A DNA stretch of 46,441 nucleotides from Geopseudomonas aromaticivorans (GCF_019097855.1 NZ_JAHRGL010000022.1:1-46441); one strand, 5' to 3'; shown: positions 26,983 through 36,269, counted from the first letter of the stretch. Numbers and translations: made by a program. The notes: a model not told the origin generated them from the sequence alone.

Positions 26983-27801
26983 TCAGCGCCTGAACAGCCC
27001 CAGCACGACCTCGCCCATCTGCTCCAGCGGCAGGCCCTTGGCCCTGCCCAGGGCAGCGGTGACCGCCCCGCGCAACTGGCTGCCGATACCGCACTGCCGC
27101 AGGTCGACCGCGCCGACGTGCGGATTGCCCCAGCCCATCTGGCAGGCGATGGCCTGGTTGCGCCGGCGCTCCTGCTCGGTGACCGGGTACATGCGATCCC
27201 AGGCGCCATACAGCTGCTGGTCCTGCCGGGACATGCGCAGCTGGTAGCGCTCGTGCATGTACAGGTAGGTGCGCGCGATGACGCCGCGGATCTCCTCGCG
27301 CGGCATGACCTTGCGCGCCGCGAAGTCGACCACCACCTGGCACTGGCCGTACTGGTGGGGCTTGGCGTTGAGCATGGCGAACGCATAGTTGCTGCGGTCG
27401 CCGTTGACCTCGCCGATCGCCGGCATCAGGTTGTGCAGGTCGGCCTCGGCGCGGGCGAACAGCGGGTCGTTGGCGCTGCAATTGTCGCGCCCGCCCTGCT
27501 TCCAGCACTGGCGCTGGTGGCCGATCACCCAGGCCGGCACCACATGCTCCCACTCGACCCGGCTGGCGCGCTGGCGGTTCTTGCGCGGTTGATAGCCGCA
27601 GCTGGCCAGATCGACCCGATTGCCCTGGTAGCGGCAGCCGCAGTAGAAGGTGCGCGGGTTGTCGGCATGGACTTCCCAGGCGAGCTGCTTGGCCTCCTGG
27701 AAGGTGGCGGGGGGGCGGATATCGCTGAAGACGATGGCGAGCAGGGCCGAAACCAGCAGCGAAACCAGTGCCAGCAGCTTCTTTGCAGCCGAGTTGCTCA
27801 T
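26983..27801 (-). CDS. endA: Endonuclease I family nuclease (EndA/NucM)
   Basis: The 272-residue exported nuclease cleaves DNA non-specifically in the periplasm or outside the cell. A signal peptide or anchor occupies residues 8-25. The catalytic His86 is in VEWEHVVPAW, and the metal-binding part GEVNGDRSNYAF follows at about 130-141. Several Cys (for example YCGC and QRQC) fit disulfides outside the cytoplasm. The ATG at 27801 begins MSNSAAKKLLAL. It is divergent from trhP with 163 bases between. Length is close to EndA of E. coli plus a short C-terminal tail. It may help nutrient recovery from DNA or limit uptake of foreign DNA. Confidence 0.87.
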   Translation of the reverse strand: MSNSAAKKLLALVSLLVSALLAIVFSDIRPPATFQEAKQLAWEVHADNPRTFYCGCRYQGNRVDLASCGYQPRKNRQRASRVEWEHVVPAWVIGHQRQCWKQGGRDNCSANDPLFARAEADLHNLMPAIGEVNGDRSNYAFAMLNAKPHQYGQCQVVVDFAARKVMPREEIRGVIARTYLYMHERYQLRMSRQDQQLYGAWDRMYPVTEQERRRNQAIACQMGWGNPHVGAVDLRQCGIGSQLRGAVTAALGRAKGLPLEQMGEVVLGLFRR

Positions 27802-27964
27802 CCACGCGTTCCCTGTAGGCGATCAAGGGGGCGGGACTCTATGCGCCGGACTGCGCCAAGGCAAGGCTGGCGCGGCGCCATGCCACCCGGCCAGCAGTCG
27901 CGCATTCCTCGGCAAAGCGCAGTAAAATCCCGCGCTTTGTGTACGCCTTGCGAGTCGCCGCGCC

Positions 27965-29341
27965 ATGACCACCGCCTTCCGTCCCGAACTGCTCTCTCCC
28001 GCCGGCACGCTGAAAAGCATGCGCTATGCCTTCGCCTACGGCGCCGACGCGGTGTACGCCGGGCAGCCGCGCTACAGCCTGCGGGTGCGCAACAACGAGT
28101 TCGACCACGCCAACCTCAAGCTGGGCATCGACGAAGCCCATGCGCAGGGCAAGAAGTTCTACGTGGTGGTCAACATCGCGCCGCACAACGCCAAGCTGAA
28201 GACCTTCATCAAGGATCTCGAGCCGGTGGTGGCTATGGGCCCGGATGCGCTGATCATGTCCGACCCGGGGCTGATCATGCTGGTGCGCGACCACTTCCCG
28301 CAGCAGGTCATCCACCTGTCGGTGCAGGCCAACGCGGTGAACTGGGCGTCGGTGGAGTTCTGGCGGCGCATCGGCGTCAGCCGCATCATCCTCTCCCGCG
28401 AACTGTCGCTGGAGGAGATCGGCGAGATCCGCGAGCAGGTGCCGAGCATCGAGCTGGAGGTGTTTGTCCACGGCGCGCTGTGCATGGCCTACTCCGGGCG
28501 CTGCCTGCTGTCCGGCTACCTCAACAAGCGCGACCCCAACCAGGGCTCCTGCACCAACGCCTGCCGCTGGGAGTACAAGGTGCACGAGGGCAAGGAGGAC
28601 GAGCTGGGCAACGTGGTCCACGTCCACGAGCCGATCCCGGTGATGCAGATCGACCCCAATGCGGCGGTGGAGCCGACTCTGGGTGCCGGCGCGCCCACCG
28701 ACCAGGTGATGCTGCTGGAAGAGAGCAACCGTCCCGGCGAGTACATGGAGGCGTTCGAGGACGAGCACGGCACCTACATCATGAACTCCAAGGACCTGCG
28801 CGCCGTGCAGCACGTCGAGCGCCTGACCAAGATGGGCGTGCACTCGCTGAAGATCGAGGGCCGCACCAAGAGCCACTACTACGTGGCGCGCACCGCGCAG
28901 GTGTACCGCAAGGCGATCGACGACGCGGTGGCCGGGCGGCCGTTCGACATGTCGCTGATGGACACCCTCGAATCGCTGGCCCACCGCGGCTACACCGAGG
29001 GCTTCCTGCGCCGCCACGTCCATGACGAGTACCAGAACTACCAGCACGGCTACTCGCTGTCCGAGCGCCAGCAGTTCGTCGGCGAGTTCACCGGCGTGCG
29101 CAAGGACGGCCTGGCCGAGGTGGCGGTGAAGAACCGCTTCCAGGTCGGCGACCTGCTCGAGCTGATGACCCCGCAGGGCAACCTCAACTTCCGCCTCGAG
29201 CAGCTGCTCAACAAGAAGGGCGAGGCCACCGAGGTGGCGCCGGGCGACGGCCACATCGTCTACCTGCCGGTGCCGGCCGAGGTCGACCTCAACCTGGCGC
29301 TGCTGATGCGCCACTTGGACGGCAGCAGCACCCGCGGCTGA
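27965..29341 (+). CDS. trhP: tRNA 5-hydroxyuridine synthesis protein TrhP (U32 peptidase family)
   Basis: The 458-residue protein belongs to the U32 family and matches YegQ/TrhP, which takes part in prephenate-dependent hydroxylation of U34 in tRNA. The U32 signature runs from Glu165 to Ser183 (EVFVHGALCMAYSGRC) with Cys173 and Cys180, followed by Cys196 and Cys200; these four may hold an iron-sulfur cluster. The N-terminal half is a TIM-barrel-like domain starting PELLSPAGT. The older name is peptidase U32, but proteolysis is doubtful for this subgroup. The ATG at 27965 lacks a strong ribosome site. TAAAAT at 27926-27931 could be the -10 element. The P. aeruginosa counterpart is probably PA5440. 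Confidence 0.9.
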   Translation: MTTAFRPELLSPAGTLKSMRYAFAYGADAVYAGQPRYSLRVRNNEFDHANLKLGIDEAHAQGKKFYVVVNIAPHNAKLKTFIKDLEPVVAMGPDALIMSDPGLIMLVRDHFPQQVIHLSVQANAVNWASVEFWRRIGVSRIILSRELSLEEIGEIREQVPSIELEVFVHGALCMAYSGRCLLSGYLNKRDPNQGSCTNACRWEYKVHEGKEDELGNVVHVHEPIPVMQIDPNAAVEPTLGAGAPTDQVMLLEESNRPGEYMEAFEDEHGTYIMNSKDLRAVQHVERLTKMGVHSLKIEGRTKSHYYVARTAQVYRKAIDDAVAGRPFDMSLMDTLESLAHRGYTEGFLRRHVHDEYQNYQHGYSLSERQQFVGEFTGVRKDGLAEVAVKNRFQVGDLLELMTPQGNLNFRLEQLLNKKGEATEVAPGDGHIVYLPVPAEVDLNLALLMRHLDGSSTRG

Positions 29342-29378
29342 GGGCGTTGTCACCGCAACCTGGCGCACCTGTGGAGCC

Positions 29379-29476
29379 GTAGGGTAGAAAACCCGCGCAG
29401 CGGTTTTCTACCTGCCCTCCGCGCCACGGCCAGACACCTGGTGGTGGGCAATCGCTACGCGAGTTGCCCACCTTAC
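29379..29476. repeat. Palindromic GTAGGGTAGAAAAC element, copy C
   Basis: A 98-bp intergenic element starts GTAGGGT and ends ACCTTAC. It holds two hairpins: GGTAGAAAACC (29383-29393) against its complement at 29402-29412, and GGTGGGCAA (29443-29451) against TTGCCCACC (29464-29472). The right hairpin loop TCGCTACGCGAG is nearly the same as in element B1. It lies between trhP and the convergent GGDEF/EAL gene. Confidence 0.78.
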
Positions 29477-29505
29477 AGCCTGAGATCCAGGCGCAAACCC
29501 CGCCC

Positions 29506-31647
29506 TCAGGCCGCCCGCGCGCGCAACAGCTCGGTCATCGCCTGCGCCTCCACCGGCCGGCTGAACAGGTAGCCCTGGATCTCGTCGCAGCCGTGGGCGC
29601 GCAGGAAGTCCAGCTGCGCCACCTCCTCGACGCCCTCGGCCACCACCTCCAGCCCCAGACTGTGGGCCATGACGATGATCGCCCGGGTGATCGCCGCATC
29701 GCCGCCCGTCTCGCTGCTGCCCAGCTCGCGGATGAAGGTCTGGTCGATCTTCACCACATCCACCGGCAGGTGCTTGAGGTAGCCGAGCGAGGAATAGCCG
29801 GTGCCGAAGTCATCGATCGCCAGGCGTACGCCCAGCCCGCGCAGCTGGCGGAACACCTCCGCCACATCCTCGACGTTGTCCGACAGCTGGCTCTCGGTCA
29901 GCTCCAGCTCCAGCAGCGCGGCCGGCAGGCCGGTCTCGGCCAGTACCGCGGCAACCTGGGCGACGAAGTCGCCCTGGCGCAGCTGCTGCATGGCGATGTT
30001 CACCGAGACGCGCACCTCGGCCAGCCCGCCCGACTGCCAGGCGTGTGCCTGGGCGCAGGCCTGGCGCAGGACGAACTCGCCGATGCCACGGATCTGCCCG
30101 GTTTCCTCGGCCAGGCCGATGAAGCTGGCCGGCGACACCAGGCCGAACTGCGGGTGGCGCCAGCGCACCAGCGCCTCGACACCCAGCAGGCGATCCGAGC
30201 TGAGGGTCAGCTTGGGCTGGTAGAACACCTCCAGCTGGCCCTTGTCGAGCGCCTTGTCCAGCTGGGCCTCGAGCAGCAGGCGTTCGCGGCTGCTGGCCTG
30301 CAGGCTGTCGCGATAGAACTGCACGTTGTTGCCACCCAGCTGCTTGGCGTGGCGCATGGCGACGCTCGCCTGGCCGAACAGCGCGGTGGCGTCGGCAGCG
30401 GCGGACAGCCGGGCGATGCCCAGCGAGGCGCTGACCACCACTTCGTGGCCGTCGACCGTCACCCCTTGGCGCAGCTCGGCCAGCAGGCGCCGCGCCAGAG
30501 ACTCCAGCTCGTCGGCGCCGGTACTGCTGTCGAGCAGGATGACGAACTCGTCCACCGCGATCCGCGCGATGGTGTCGGCCTGCGGCACGCTGCGGACCAG
30601 GCGTTGCGCCAGCTCGACGAGGATGGCGTCGGCCAGGTGCTGACCGAGGCTGGCACCGACCCGGTTGAAGCGGTCCAGGTCGAGGTGCAGCATGGCCAGC
30701 TCCTGACCCGGCGCGCCGCGGCGCCGGGCGACGGCATCGAGGCGCTCGAGCAGCAGGCCGCGGTTGGCCAGCCCGGTCAGGGCATCGTAATGGGTCAGGT
30801 ACAGGCGCTGCGCCTCTTCCTCCCGGCGCGCCCGCTCGCTGGCGCTGAGCGCCTGGCTGCCCTCGCTGACCCGCTGCTCCAGGGCGCGCTGCGCGGCGCG
30901 CAGCTCCGCCTCGACCGCCTGGCGCTGGTGCACCTCGCTGGCCAGCTCGCGGTTCAGCCGGACCGCGGCGCGCCGGGCCTGCTCCTGGAAATCCTGCAGC
31001 GACTGGTTCTGGAACCGCTGCAGCAGGTTGCTGCGCACCCCGCGATTGATCTGCCAGGCGCTGACCAGCAACGCCGCCAGCAGGATCAGGCCGAACACGC
31101 CCCAGCCCTGCAGCGCGGCGGCGTCGTGACCGAGCAGGTACAGGCTGAACGGCAGCAGGCCGGGCACGGCGAAGGCGAAAAAGGCGCGCAGGCTGGCGGC
31201 ATAGACCACGCTGGCGGAGATGATCGCCGCCACCAGCAGGCCGCAGATCAGCGCCTGCAGCAGCGGTGCGGCCAGCGGGACGAACAGCACGCCGACCAGC
31301 GCCAGGGTGATGCCCGAGGCGGCAGCGCCGAGCAGGAAGGTCTGCCGCCAGATCGGCGCCGCCTGGCGCTCGGCCGGAGCCCGCAGGAAGGCCGCGCACT
31401 GCCACAGACGCAGGCCGGTCAGCAGGCTCAGCCAGGCCAGCAAGCCCGCCAGCAGGCCGTGGTCCCGCTCGCCCCAGAGCAGGCCGCCGCAGCTCAGGCT
31501 GCCCAGCAGCATCAGCAGGGTGGGCAGGCGCGAGCCGCGGTACAGCTGGCGGGTCACCGCCGCCTCGATCTGCGCGGCATAGTGCTGGCGCACCGCATCC
31601 GGCTCGATCACCGGCGGCGCGACATCCGACGAAAACAGAAAGGTCAT
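29506..31647 (-). CDS. Membrane GGDEF/EAL protein with a degenerate GGDEF site
   Basis: The 713-residue inner-membrane protein has about six hydrophobic segments at residues 40-205, a charged coiled-coil near 215-275, a GGDEF domain (about 280-440) and an EAL domain (about 455-705). The GGDEF active site reads AVDEF at 364-368, so diguanylate cyclase activity is probably lost, although it may still bind GTP. The EAL domain keeps its key residues: EAL at 491-493, ELTES, DDFGTGYSSL, a Lys in KIDQTF, and EGVEE. It should therefore be a c-di-GMP phosphodiesterase, lowering this second messenger and favouring motility. The N-terminus probably senses a membrane or soluble signal. It is divergent from uvrD. 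Confidence 0.9.
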   Translation of the reverse strand: MTFLFSSDVAPPVIEPDAVRQHYAAQIEAAVTRQLYRGSRLPTLLMLLGSLSCGGLLWGERDHGLLAGLLAWLSLLTGLRLWQCAAFLRAPAERQAAPIWRQTFLLGAAASGITLALVGVLFVPLAAPLLQALICGLLVAAIISASVVYAASLRAFFAFAVPGLLPFSLYLLGHDAAALQGWGVFGLILLAALLVSAWQINRGVRSNLLQRFQNQSLQDFQEQARRAAVRLNRELASEVHQRQAVEAELRAAQRALEQRVSEGSQALSASERARREEEAQRLYLTHYDALTGLANRGLLLERLDAVARRRGAPGQELAMLHLDLDRFNRVGASLGQHLADAILVELAQRLVRSVPQADTIARIAVDEFVILLDSSTGADELESLARRLLAELRQGVTVDGHEVVVSASLGIARLSAAADATALFGQASVAMRHAKQLGGNNVQFYRDSLQASSRERLLLEAQLDKALDKGQLEVFYQPKLTLSSDRLLGVEALVRWRHPQFGLVSPASFIGLAEETGQIRGIGEFVLRQACAQAHAWQSGGLAEVRVSVNIAMQQLRQGDFVAQVAAVLAETGLPAALLELELTESQLSDNVEDVAEVFRQLRGLGVRLAIDDFGTGYSSLGYLKHLPVDVVKIDQTFIRELGSSETGGDAAITRAIIVMAHSLGLEVVAEGVEEVAQLDFLRAHGCDEIQGYLFSRPVEAQAMTELLRARAA

Positions 31648-31749
31648 GTGTGCTGCTTTTTTTGTTGTTCTTTTTTGATGGTCGTCCCAGACATGCTGTG
31701 GTCGCCTCCCTGCACTAATACGGGGCCGGTACTCCCGGCCGCACGGAGT

Positions 31750-31779
31750 TTGCCGCGTCTTGGCGCGGACCGCTAGAAT
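31750..31779 (+). promoter_or_regulatory. uvrD promoter giving a leaderless or near-leaderless mRNA
   Basis: TTGCCG (31750-31755) and TAGAAT (31774-31779) are 18 bases apart. The expected transcript start, about 7 bases after the -10 element, falls on or next to the A of the uvrD start codon at 31786. No Shine-Dalgarno sequence is visible there. Confidence 0.55.
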
Positions 31780-31785
31780 GCCGCG

Positions 31786-33963
31786 ATGCGCGAAGACCTA
31801 TCCTTTCTGCTTAGTACTCTCAACGATGCCCAACGCCAGGCCGTCGCCGCTCCGCTCGGCCGCCAGCTGGTGCTGGCCGGCGCCGGCTCGGGCAAGACCC
31901 GCGTGCTGGTGCATCGCATCGCCTGGCTGATCGAGGTCGAGGGCGCCGGCGCCCACTCGATCCTCTCGGTGACCTTCACCAACAAGGCCGCCGCCGAGAT
32001 GCGCGTGCGCATCGAGCAGCTGCTCGGCATCAGCCCGGCCGGCATGTGGGTGGGCACCTTCCACGGCCTCGCCCACCGCCTGCTGCGCGCCCACTGGCAG
32101 GAGGCCGGCCTCGCCGAGAACTTCCAGATCCTCGACTCCGACGACCAGCAGCGCCTGGTCAAGCGGGTGATCCGCGAGCTGGGCCTCGACGACAACAAGT
32201 GGCCGGCGCGCCAGGCGCAGTGGTTCATCAACGGCCAGAAGGACGAGGGCCTGCGCCCGCAGCACATCCAGCCGGCCGGCGACCACTACCTGGCCACCAT
32301 GCTGCAGATCTACAGCGCCTACGAGGCCGCCTGCAAGCGCGCCGGCGCGATCGACTTCGCCGAGCTGCTGCTGCGCGCGCTGGACCTGTGGCGCGACCAC
32401 CCCGGCCTGCTCGAGCACTACCAGCGGCGCTTCCGCCACATCCTGGTCGACGAGTTCCAGGACACCAACGCCGTGCAGTACGCCTGGCTGCGCCTGCTCG
32501 GCCAGGGCGGCGCCAGCCTGATGGTGGTCGGCGACGACGACCAGTCGATCTACGGCTGGCGCGGCGCGCGGATCGAGAACATCCAGCAGTTCGGCCGCGA
32601 CTTCGCCGACGCCCAGACCATCCGCCTGGAGCAGAACTACCGCTCCACCGCGCGCATCCTCAAGGCCGCCAACGCGCTGATCGCCCACAACCAGGGGCGC
32701 CTGGGCAAGGAGCTGTGGACCGAGGGCCACGAGGGCGATCCGCTGGCGCTGTACGCCGCCTTCAACGAGTACGACGAGGCGCGCTACGTGGTCGAGAGCA
32801 TCATGGATGCGGTGCGCAAGGACGGCCTCAAGCGCAGCGAGATCGCCATCCTCTACCGCTCCAACGCCCAGTCGCGGGTGCTGGAAGAGGCGCTGCTGCG
32901 CGAGAAGGTGCCCTACCGCATCTACGGCGGCCAGCGCTTCTTCGAGCGCGCCGAGATCAAGAACGCCATGGCCTACCTGCGCCTGGTGCGCGAGCGCGAG
33001 GACGACGCGGCGCTGGAGCGGGTGCTCAACCTGCCGCCGCGCGGCATCGGCGAGAAGACCGTGGAGACGCTGCGCGAGATTGCCCGCAGCGAGAGCCTGT
33101 CGCTGTGGCGCGCGCTGCACCAGGCGGTCGGCAACAAGCTGGTGCCGGGCCGCGCCGCCAGTGCGCTGAACGCCTTCGTCGAGCTGATCGACAGCCTCGC
33201 CCTGCGCGTCGAGGCCATGCCGCTGCACCTGCAGACCCAGACGGTGATCGAGCAGTCCGGGCTGATTCCCTTCCACCTCGCCGAAAAGGGCGAGAAGGGC
33301 CAGACCCGCATCGACAACCTCGAGGAACTGGTCAGCGCCGCGCGTGCGTTCGAGACCACCGAGGAAGAGCTGTCGCCGCTGGCCGCGTTCATCGACCACG
33401 CCGCCCTGGAGGCCGGCGACACCCAGGCCGACGTCGACGAGGACAGCGTGCAGCTGATGACCCTGCACAGCGCCAAGGGCCTGGAGTTCCCGCTGGTGTT
33501 CCTGGTCGGCATGGAGGAAGGCCTGTTCCCCCACAAGATGAGCATGGAGGAGCCCGGCCGCCTCGAGGAAGAGCGCCGCCTCGCCTACGTCGGCCTGACC
33601 CGCGCCATGCAGCGCCTGGTGCTGACCTATGCCGAGACCCGCCGCCTGTACGGCAGCGAGACCTACAACAAGGTGTCGCGCTTCGTCCGCGAGATCCCGC
33701 CGGGGCTGATCCACGAGGTGCGCCTGGCCAACGCGGTCAGCCGGCCGTATACCGGCAATCGCAGCGTGGCCAGCCCGTTCGCCGGCGCCAGCGTGCCGGA
33801 AACCGCCTTTGCCCTCGGCCAGCAGGTTCGCCACAGCCTGTTTGGCGAAGGGGTGATCCTCAACTACGAAGGCTCCGGCGCCCAGGCGCGGGTGCAGGTG
33901 AACTTCGCCAGCGAAGGCACCAAGTGGCTGATGCTGTCCTACGCCAAGCTGGAAGCGCTGTAG
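31786..33963 (+). CDS. uvrD: DNA helicase II
   Basis: The 725-residue superfamily 1 helicase unwinds DNA in nucleotide excision repair and mismatch repair. Visible motifs are AGAGSGKT with Lys37 (Walker A), DEFQDTN at 222-228 (Walker B), DDDQSIYGWRGA, and the later LMTLHSAKGLEF and VGLTRAM. A C-terminal extension after residue 640 ends in a Tudor-like segment (VRHSLFGEGVILNYEGSG), typical of UvrD. Length is normal. The ATG at 31786 has no ribosome site but directly follows a good -10 element, so the transcript may be leaderless. It is followed by a TRAP-type lipoprotein gene 68 bases downstream. Confidence 0.96.
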   Translation: MREDLSFLLSTLNDAQRQAVAAPLGRQLVLAGAGSGKTRVLVHRIAWLIEVEGAGAHSILSVTFTNKAAAEMRVRIEQLLGISPAGMWVGTFHGLAHRLLRAHWQEAGLAENFQILDSDDQQRLVKRVIRELGLDDNKWPARQAQWFINGQKDEGLRPQHIQPAGDHYLATMLQIYSAYEAACKRAGAIDFAELLLRALDLWRDHPGLLEHYQRRFRHILVDEFQDTNAVQYAWLRLLGQGGASLMVVGDDDQSIYGWRGARIENIQQFGRDFADAQTIRLEQNYRSTARILKAANALIAHNQGRLGKELWTEGHEGDPLALYAAFNEYDEARYVVESIMDAVRKDGLKRSEIAILYRSNAQSRVLEEALLREKVPYRIYGGQRFFERAEIKNAMAYLRLVREREDDAALERVLNLPPRGIGEKTVETLREIARSESLSLWRALHQAVGNKLVPGRAASALNAFVELIDSLALRVEAMPLHLQTQTVIEQSGLIPFHLAEKGEKGQTRIDNLEELVSAARAFETTEEELSPLAAFIDHAALEAGDTQADVDEDSVQLMTLHSAKGLEFPLVFLVGMEEGLFPHKMSMEEPGRLEEERRLAYVGLTRAMQRLVLTYAETRRLYGSETYNKVSRFVREIPPGLIHEVRLANAVSRPYTGNRSVASPFAGASVPETAFALGQQVRHSLFGEGVILNYEGSGAQARVQVNFASEGTKWLMLSYAKLEAL

Positions 33964-34031
33964 CGCGCCAACCGCGGCCCGAACCACCCTCGCGGCCGCC
34001 TGCGGCCCCAGCGCGATAGGGAGAGCAGTCG

Positions 34032-35135
34032 ATGCATCGTCGCCAAGTGTTCGCTGCTGCCACCACCCTGCTCGCCGCCTTGGGGCTGGCCGGCTGCCGG
34101 CCGGAGCCAGCCGCGCCGCAGGACGCCGCCCAACCGGCTCCCGCGCCGCAGCCGCGCTTCACCTGGACGATGCTCACCGCCTGGCCGCAGGACCATCCGG
34201 GCCTGGGCAGCGGCGCCGTAAGCTTCGCCCAGCGGGTCGAGGCCATGAGCGGCGGCCGGCTGAGCATCGAAGTCTCGGCCGCCGGCGAGCGGGTGCCGGC
34301 GCAGGGCGTGTTCGACGTGGTGTCGCGCGGCAGCGCCGAACTCGGCCACAGCGCCGCCTACTTCTGGTCGGGCAAGACGGCCGCCGCGCCGTTCTTCACC
34401 GCCATCCCCTTCGGCCTGTCCGCGACGGAGATGCACGCCTGGCTGCAGCACGGCGGCGGCATGGCGCTGTGGGAGGAGGCCTACGCCCCGTTCGGCATCA
34501 AGCCGCTGCTGGTGGGCAACACCGGCATGCGCATGGGCGGCTGGTTCAACAAGGAGATCAACAGCCTGCAGGACTTCGAAGGCCTGCGGGTGCGCATGCC
34601 GGGGCTCGGCGGCGAGGTGCTCAAGCGCTTCGCCGCGACCACCGTCAACCTGGACGAGAGCGAGGTGCCGGTCGCCCTGTACAACGGCACCATCGACGCC
34701 ACCGACGGCGGCGGCCCCTACAACGACCTGGCCGCTGGCCTGCACCAGTTCGCGCGCTTCTACTACTACCCCGGCTGGCAGGCGCCGCAGGCGGCCATCG
34801 AGCTGCTGATCAACCGTAAGGCGTGGGACGCGCTGCCGGCCGACCTCAAGGCCATCGTCGAGGAGGCCGCGCGCGGCTCGACCCAGCTGATGCTCGACGA
34901 ATACGCCTACAACAACGCCCACGCCCTGGCCGAGCTGCGCCGCCAGGGCGTGGTGCTCAAGCGCTTTCCCGACCAGGTGCTGGCGGCCCTGCACCACGAA
35001 TCCGAGCAGGTCCTCGAGCAGCTGGCCCGCCAGAACGCGCTGAACGGCCGCATCCGCGCCTCGCTGCAGGCCTTCCGCGAGCAGGCCGGCGAGATGAGCA
35101 AGGTCGCCGAGAAGGAGCTGTACAACGCACGCTGA
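34032..35135 (+). CDS. TRAP transporter solute-binding lipoprotein (DctP family), orphan
   Basis: The 367-residue protein has a lipobox LAGC with the modified Cys at 22, so it is probably a lipoprotein of the inner or outer membrane. A twin Arg at 3-4 hints at Tat export, but this is uncertain. The mature part has the DctP/DctP-like binding fold, including GMRMGGWFNKEI, LRVRMPG and the ALYNGTIDATDGGGPYND segment that binds carboxylate ligands in this family. TRAP systems need DctQ and DctM membrane subunits, and neither is present nearby. It may work with subunits encoded elsewhere or have another role. The ATG at 34032 has GGGAGAG at 34019-34025. Confidence 0.85.
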   Translation: MHRRQVFAAATTLLAALGLAGCRPEPAAPQDAAQPAPAPQPRFTWTMLTAWPQDHPGLGSGAVSFAQRVEAMSGGRLSIEVSAAGERVPAQGVFDVVSRGSAELGHSAAYFWSGKTAAAPFFTAIPFGLSATEMHAWLQHGGGMALWEEAYAPFGIKPLLVGNTGMRMGGWFNKEINSLQDFEGLRVRMPGLGGEVLKRFAATTVNLDESEVPVALYNGTIDATDGGGPYNDLAAGLHQFARFYYYPGWQAPQAAIELLINRKAWDALPADLKAIVEEAARGSTQLMLDEYAYNNAHALAELRRQGVVLKRFPDQVLAALHHESEQVLEQLARQNALNGRIRASLQAFREQAGEMSKVAEKELYNAR

Positions 35136-35244
35136 GCCCGGCCGCGCCCGCCTCGCGCAACAGTCCGATACAATCTGCAACTGGCCGCCTGCCCGCCACT
35201 GGGCAAAGATGGCGCGCGTGAACCTTCATCGAGAGCACTCTCCC

Positions 35245-36135
35245 ATGCAACGTTTTCTCAGCCTGGCCATGGCCCTGTGCCTCAGCCTGACTCTCAGCAT
35301 CGACGCCTTCGCCGCCAAGCGCTTCGGCGGCGGCAAGTCGTTCGGCTCCACCCCGACGCACCAGACCCAGCAGCGCCAGACCCAGCAGGCCGCCCCGGTG
35401 CCCAGCGCACCGACCGCCGGCGCTGCCGCCGGTGCCATGGCCAAGCCCAGCGGCGCCTCGCGCTGGCTCGGCCCGCTGGCCGGCATCGCCGCCGGTGGCC
35501 TGCTCGCCTCGATGTTCATGGGTGACGGCTTCGAAGGCTTCCAGCTGCTCGACTTCCTGATGATCGGCGGCCTGGTCCTGCTCGCCTTCATGGCCTTCCG
35601 CGCCTTCGCCCGCCGCAAGCTGCAGGCCCAGGGCGCCACCCCGGCCTACGCCGGCATGGGCAACGCCCAGGCCTACCAGGCACCGGCCCAGCCGCAGTAC
35701 GCGCCGGCCGCCAACACCGTGTTCGGTGGCGGCGCCGCGCAGCCGGCGCGCACCTTCCAGGCCCCGGCCTGGTTCGACGAGCAGCGCTTCGTCGGCATCG
35801 CCCGCGAGCACTTCATGAACCTGCAGCAGCACTGGGACGCCGCGGAGATGGACAAGATCGCCGAGTTCGTCACCCCGCAGATGCTCGAGTTCCTCAAGCA
35901 GGAGCGCGCCAGCCTGGGCGACGGCTTCCAGTCCACCTACGTCGACAACCTGCAGGTGCAGCTGGACGGCATCGAACCGCAGGGCGGCAAGACCATCGCC
36001 ACCCTGACCTTCGCCGGCATATCCAAGAGCTCGCGTTTCGACCAGGGCGAAGCCTTCAGCGAAAGCTGGCGCATGGAGCGTGCCGACGGCGACAACCAGC
36101 CCTGGCTGATCGCCGGCATCCGCCAGAACGGCTGA
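35245..36135 (+). CDS. Tim44-like domain exported membrane protein
   Basis: The 296-residue protein starts with a signal peptide (LSLAMALCLSLTL, cleavage near AFA) and a Gly/Gln/Ala-rich segment. A membrane region lies at about residues 75-120 (LAGIAAGGLLASMF, then FLMIGGLVLLAFMAF). The C-terminal 120 residues form a Tim44-like domain (PF04280), which in mitochondria helps the protein import motor and in bacteria has no settled role. The ATG at 35245 has a GAGAG-like site upstream. A perfect 14-bp hairpin follows the stop. TACAAT at 35168-35173 could be a -10 element. It is a widely conserved gene in pseudomonads and looks intact. Confidence 0.85.
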   Translation: MQRFLSLAMALCLSLTLSIDAFAAKRFGGGKSFGSTPTHQTQQRQTQQAAPVPSAPTAGAAAGAMAKPSGASRWLGPLAGIAAGGLLASMFMGDGFEGFQLLDFLMIGGLVLLAFMAFRAFARRKLQAQGATPAYAGMGNAQAYQAPAQPQYAPAANTVFGGGAAQPARTFQAPAWFDEQRFVGIAREHFMNLQQHWDAAEMDKIAEFVTPQMLEFLKQERASLGDGFQSTYVDNLQVQLDGIEPQGGKTIATLTFAGISKSSRFDQGEAFSESWRMERADGDNQPWLIAGIRQNG

Positions 36136-36151
36136 TCCGCAGCGCAGTGCA

Positions 36152-36187
36152 GACAAGACCCGGGCCTCGCCCGGGTCTTGTCGTTTC
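36152..36187 (+). terminator. Strong hairpin terminator after the Tim44-domain gene
   Basis: GACAAGACCCGGGC (36152-36165) pairs perfectly with 36169-36182 around a three-base loop. A short GTTTC follows, so the T-run is weak, but the 14-bp stem is strong and lies 17 bases after the stop codon. Confidence 0.75.
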
Positions 36188-36269
36188 GGCCGGTCGCGAG
36201 CGGCCCGCCGTTGCGCTATAAAGCACCCCAATTTGCCATTCCCCCGATTCCAACAAGAGGGCTGTTGCC

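Noticed and set aside
31798-33987. 729-codon minus-strand frame opposite uvrD
   Set aside because: uvrD is certain from its helicase motifs; the opposite frame has only His/Leu/Val-rich repeats.
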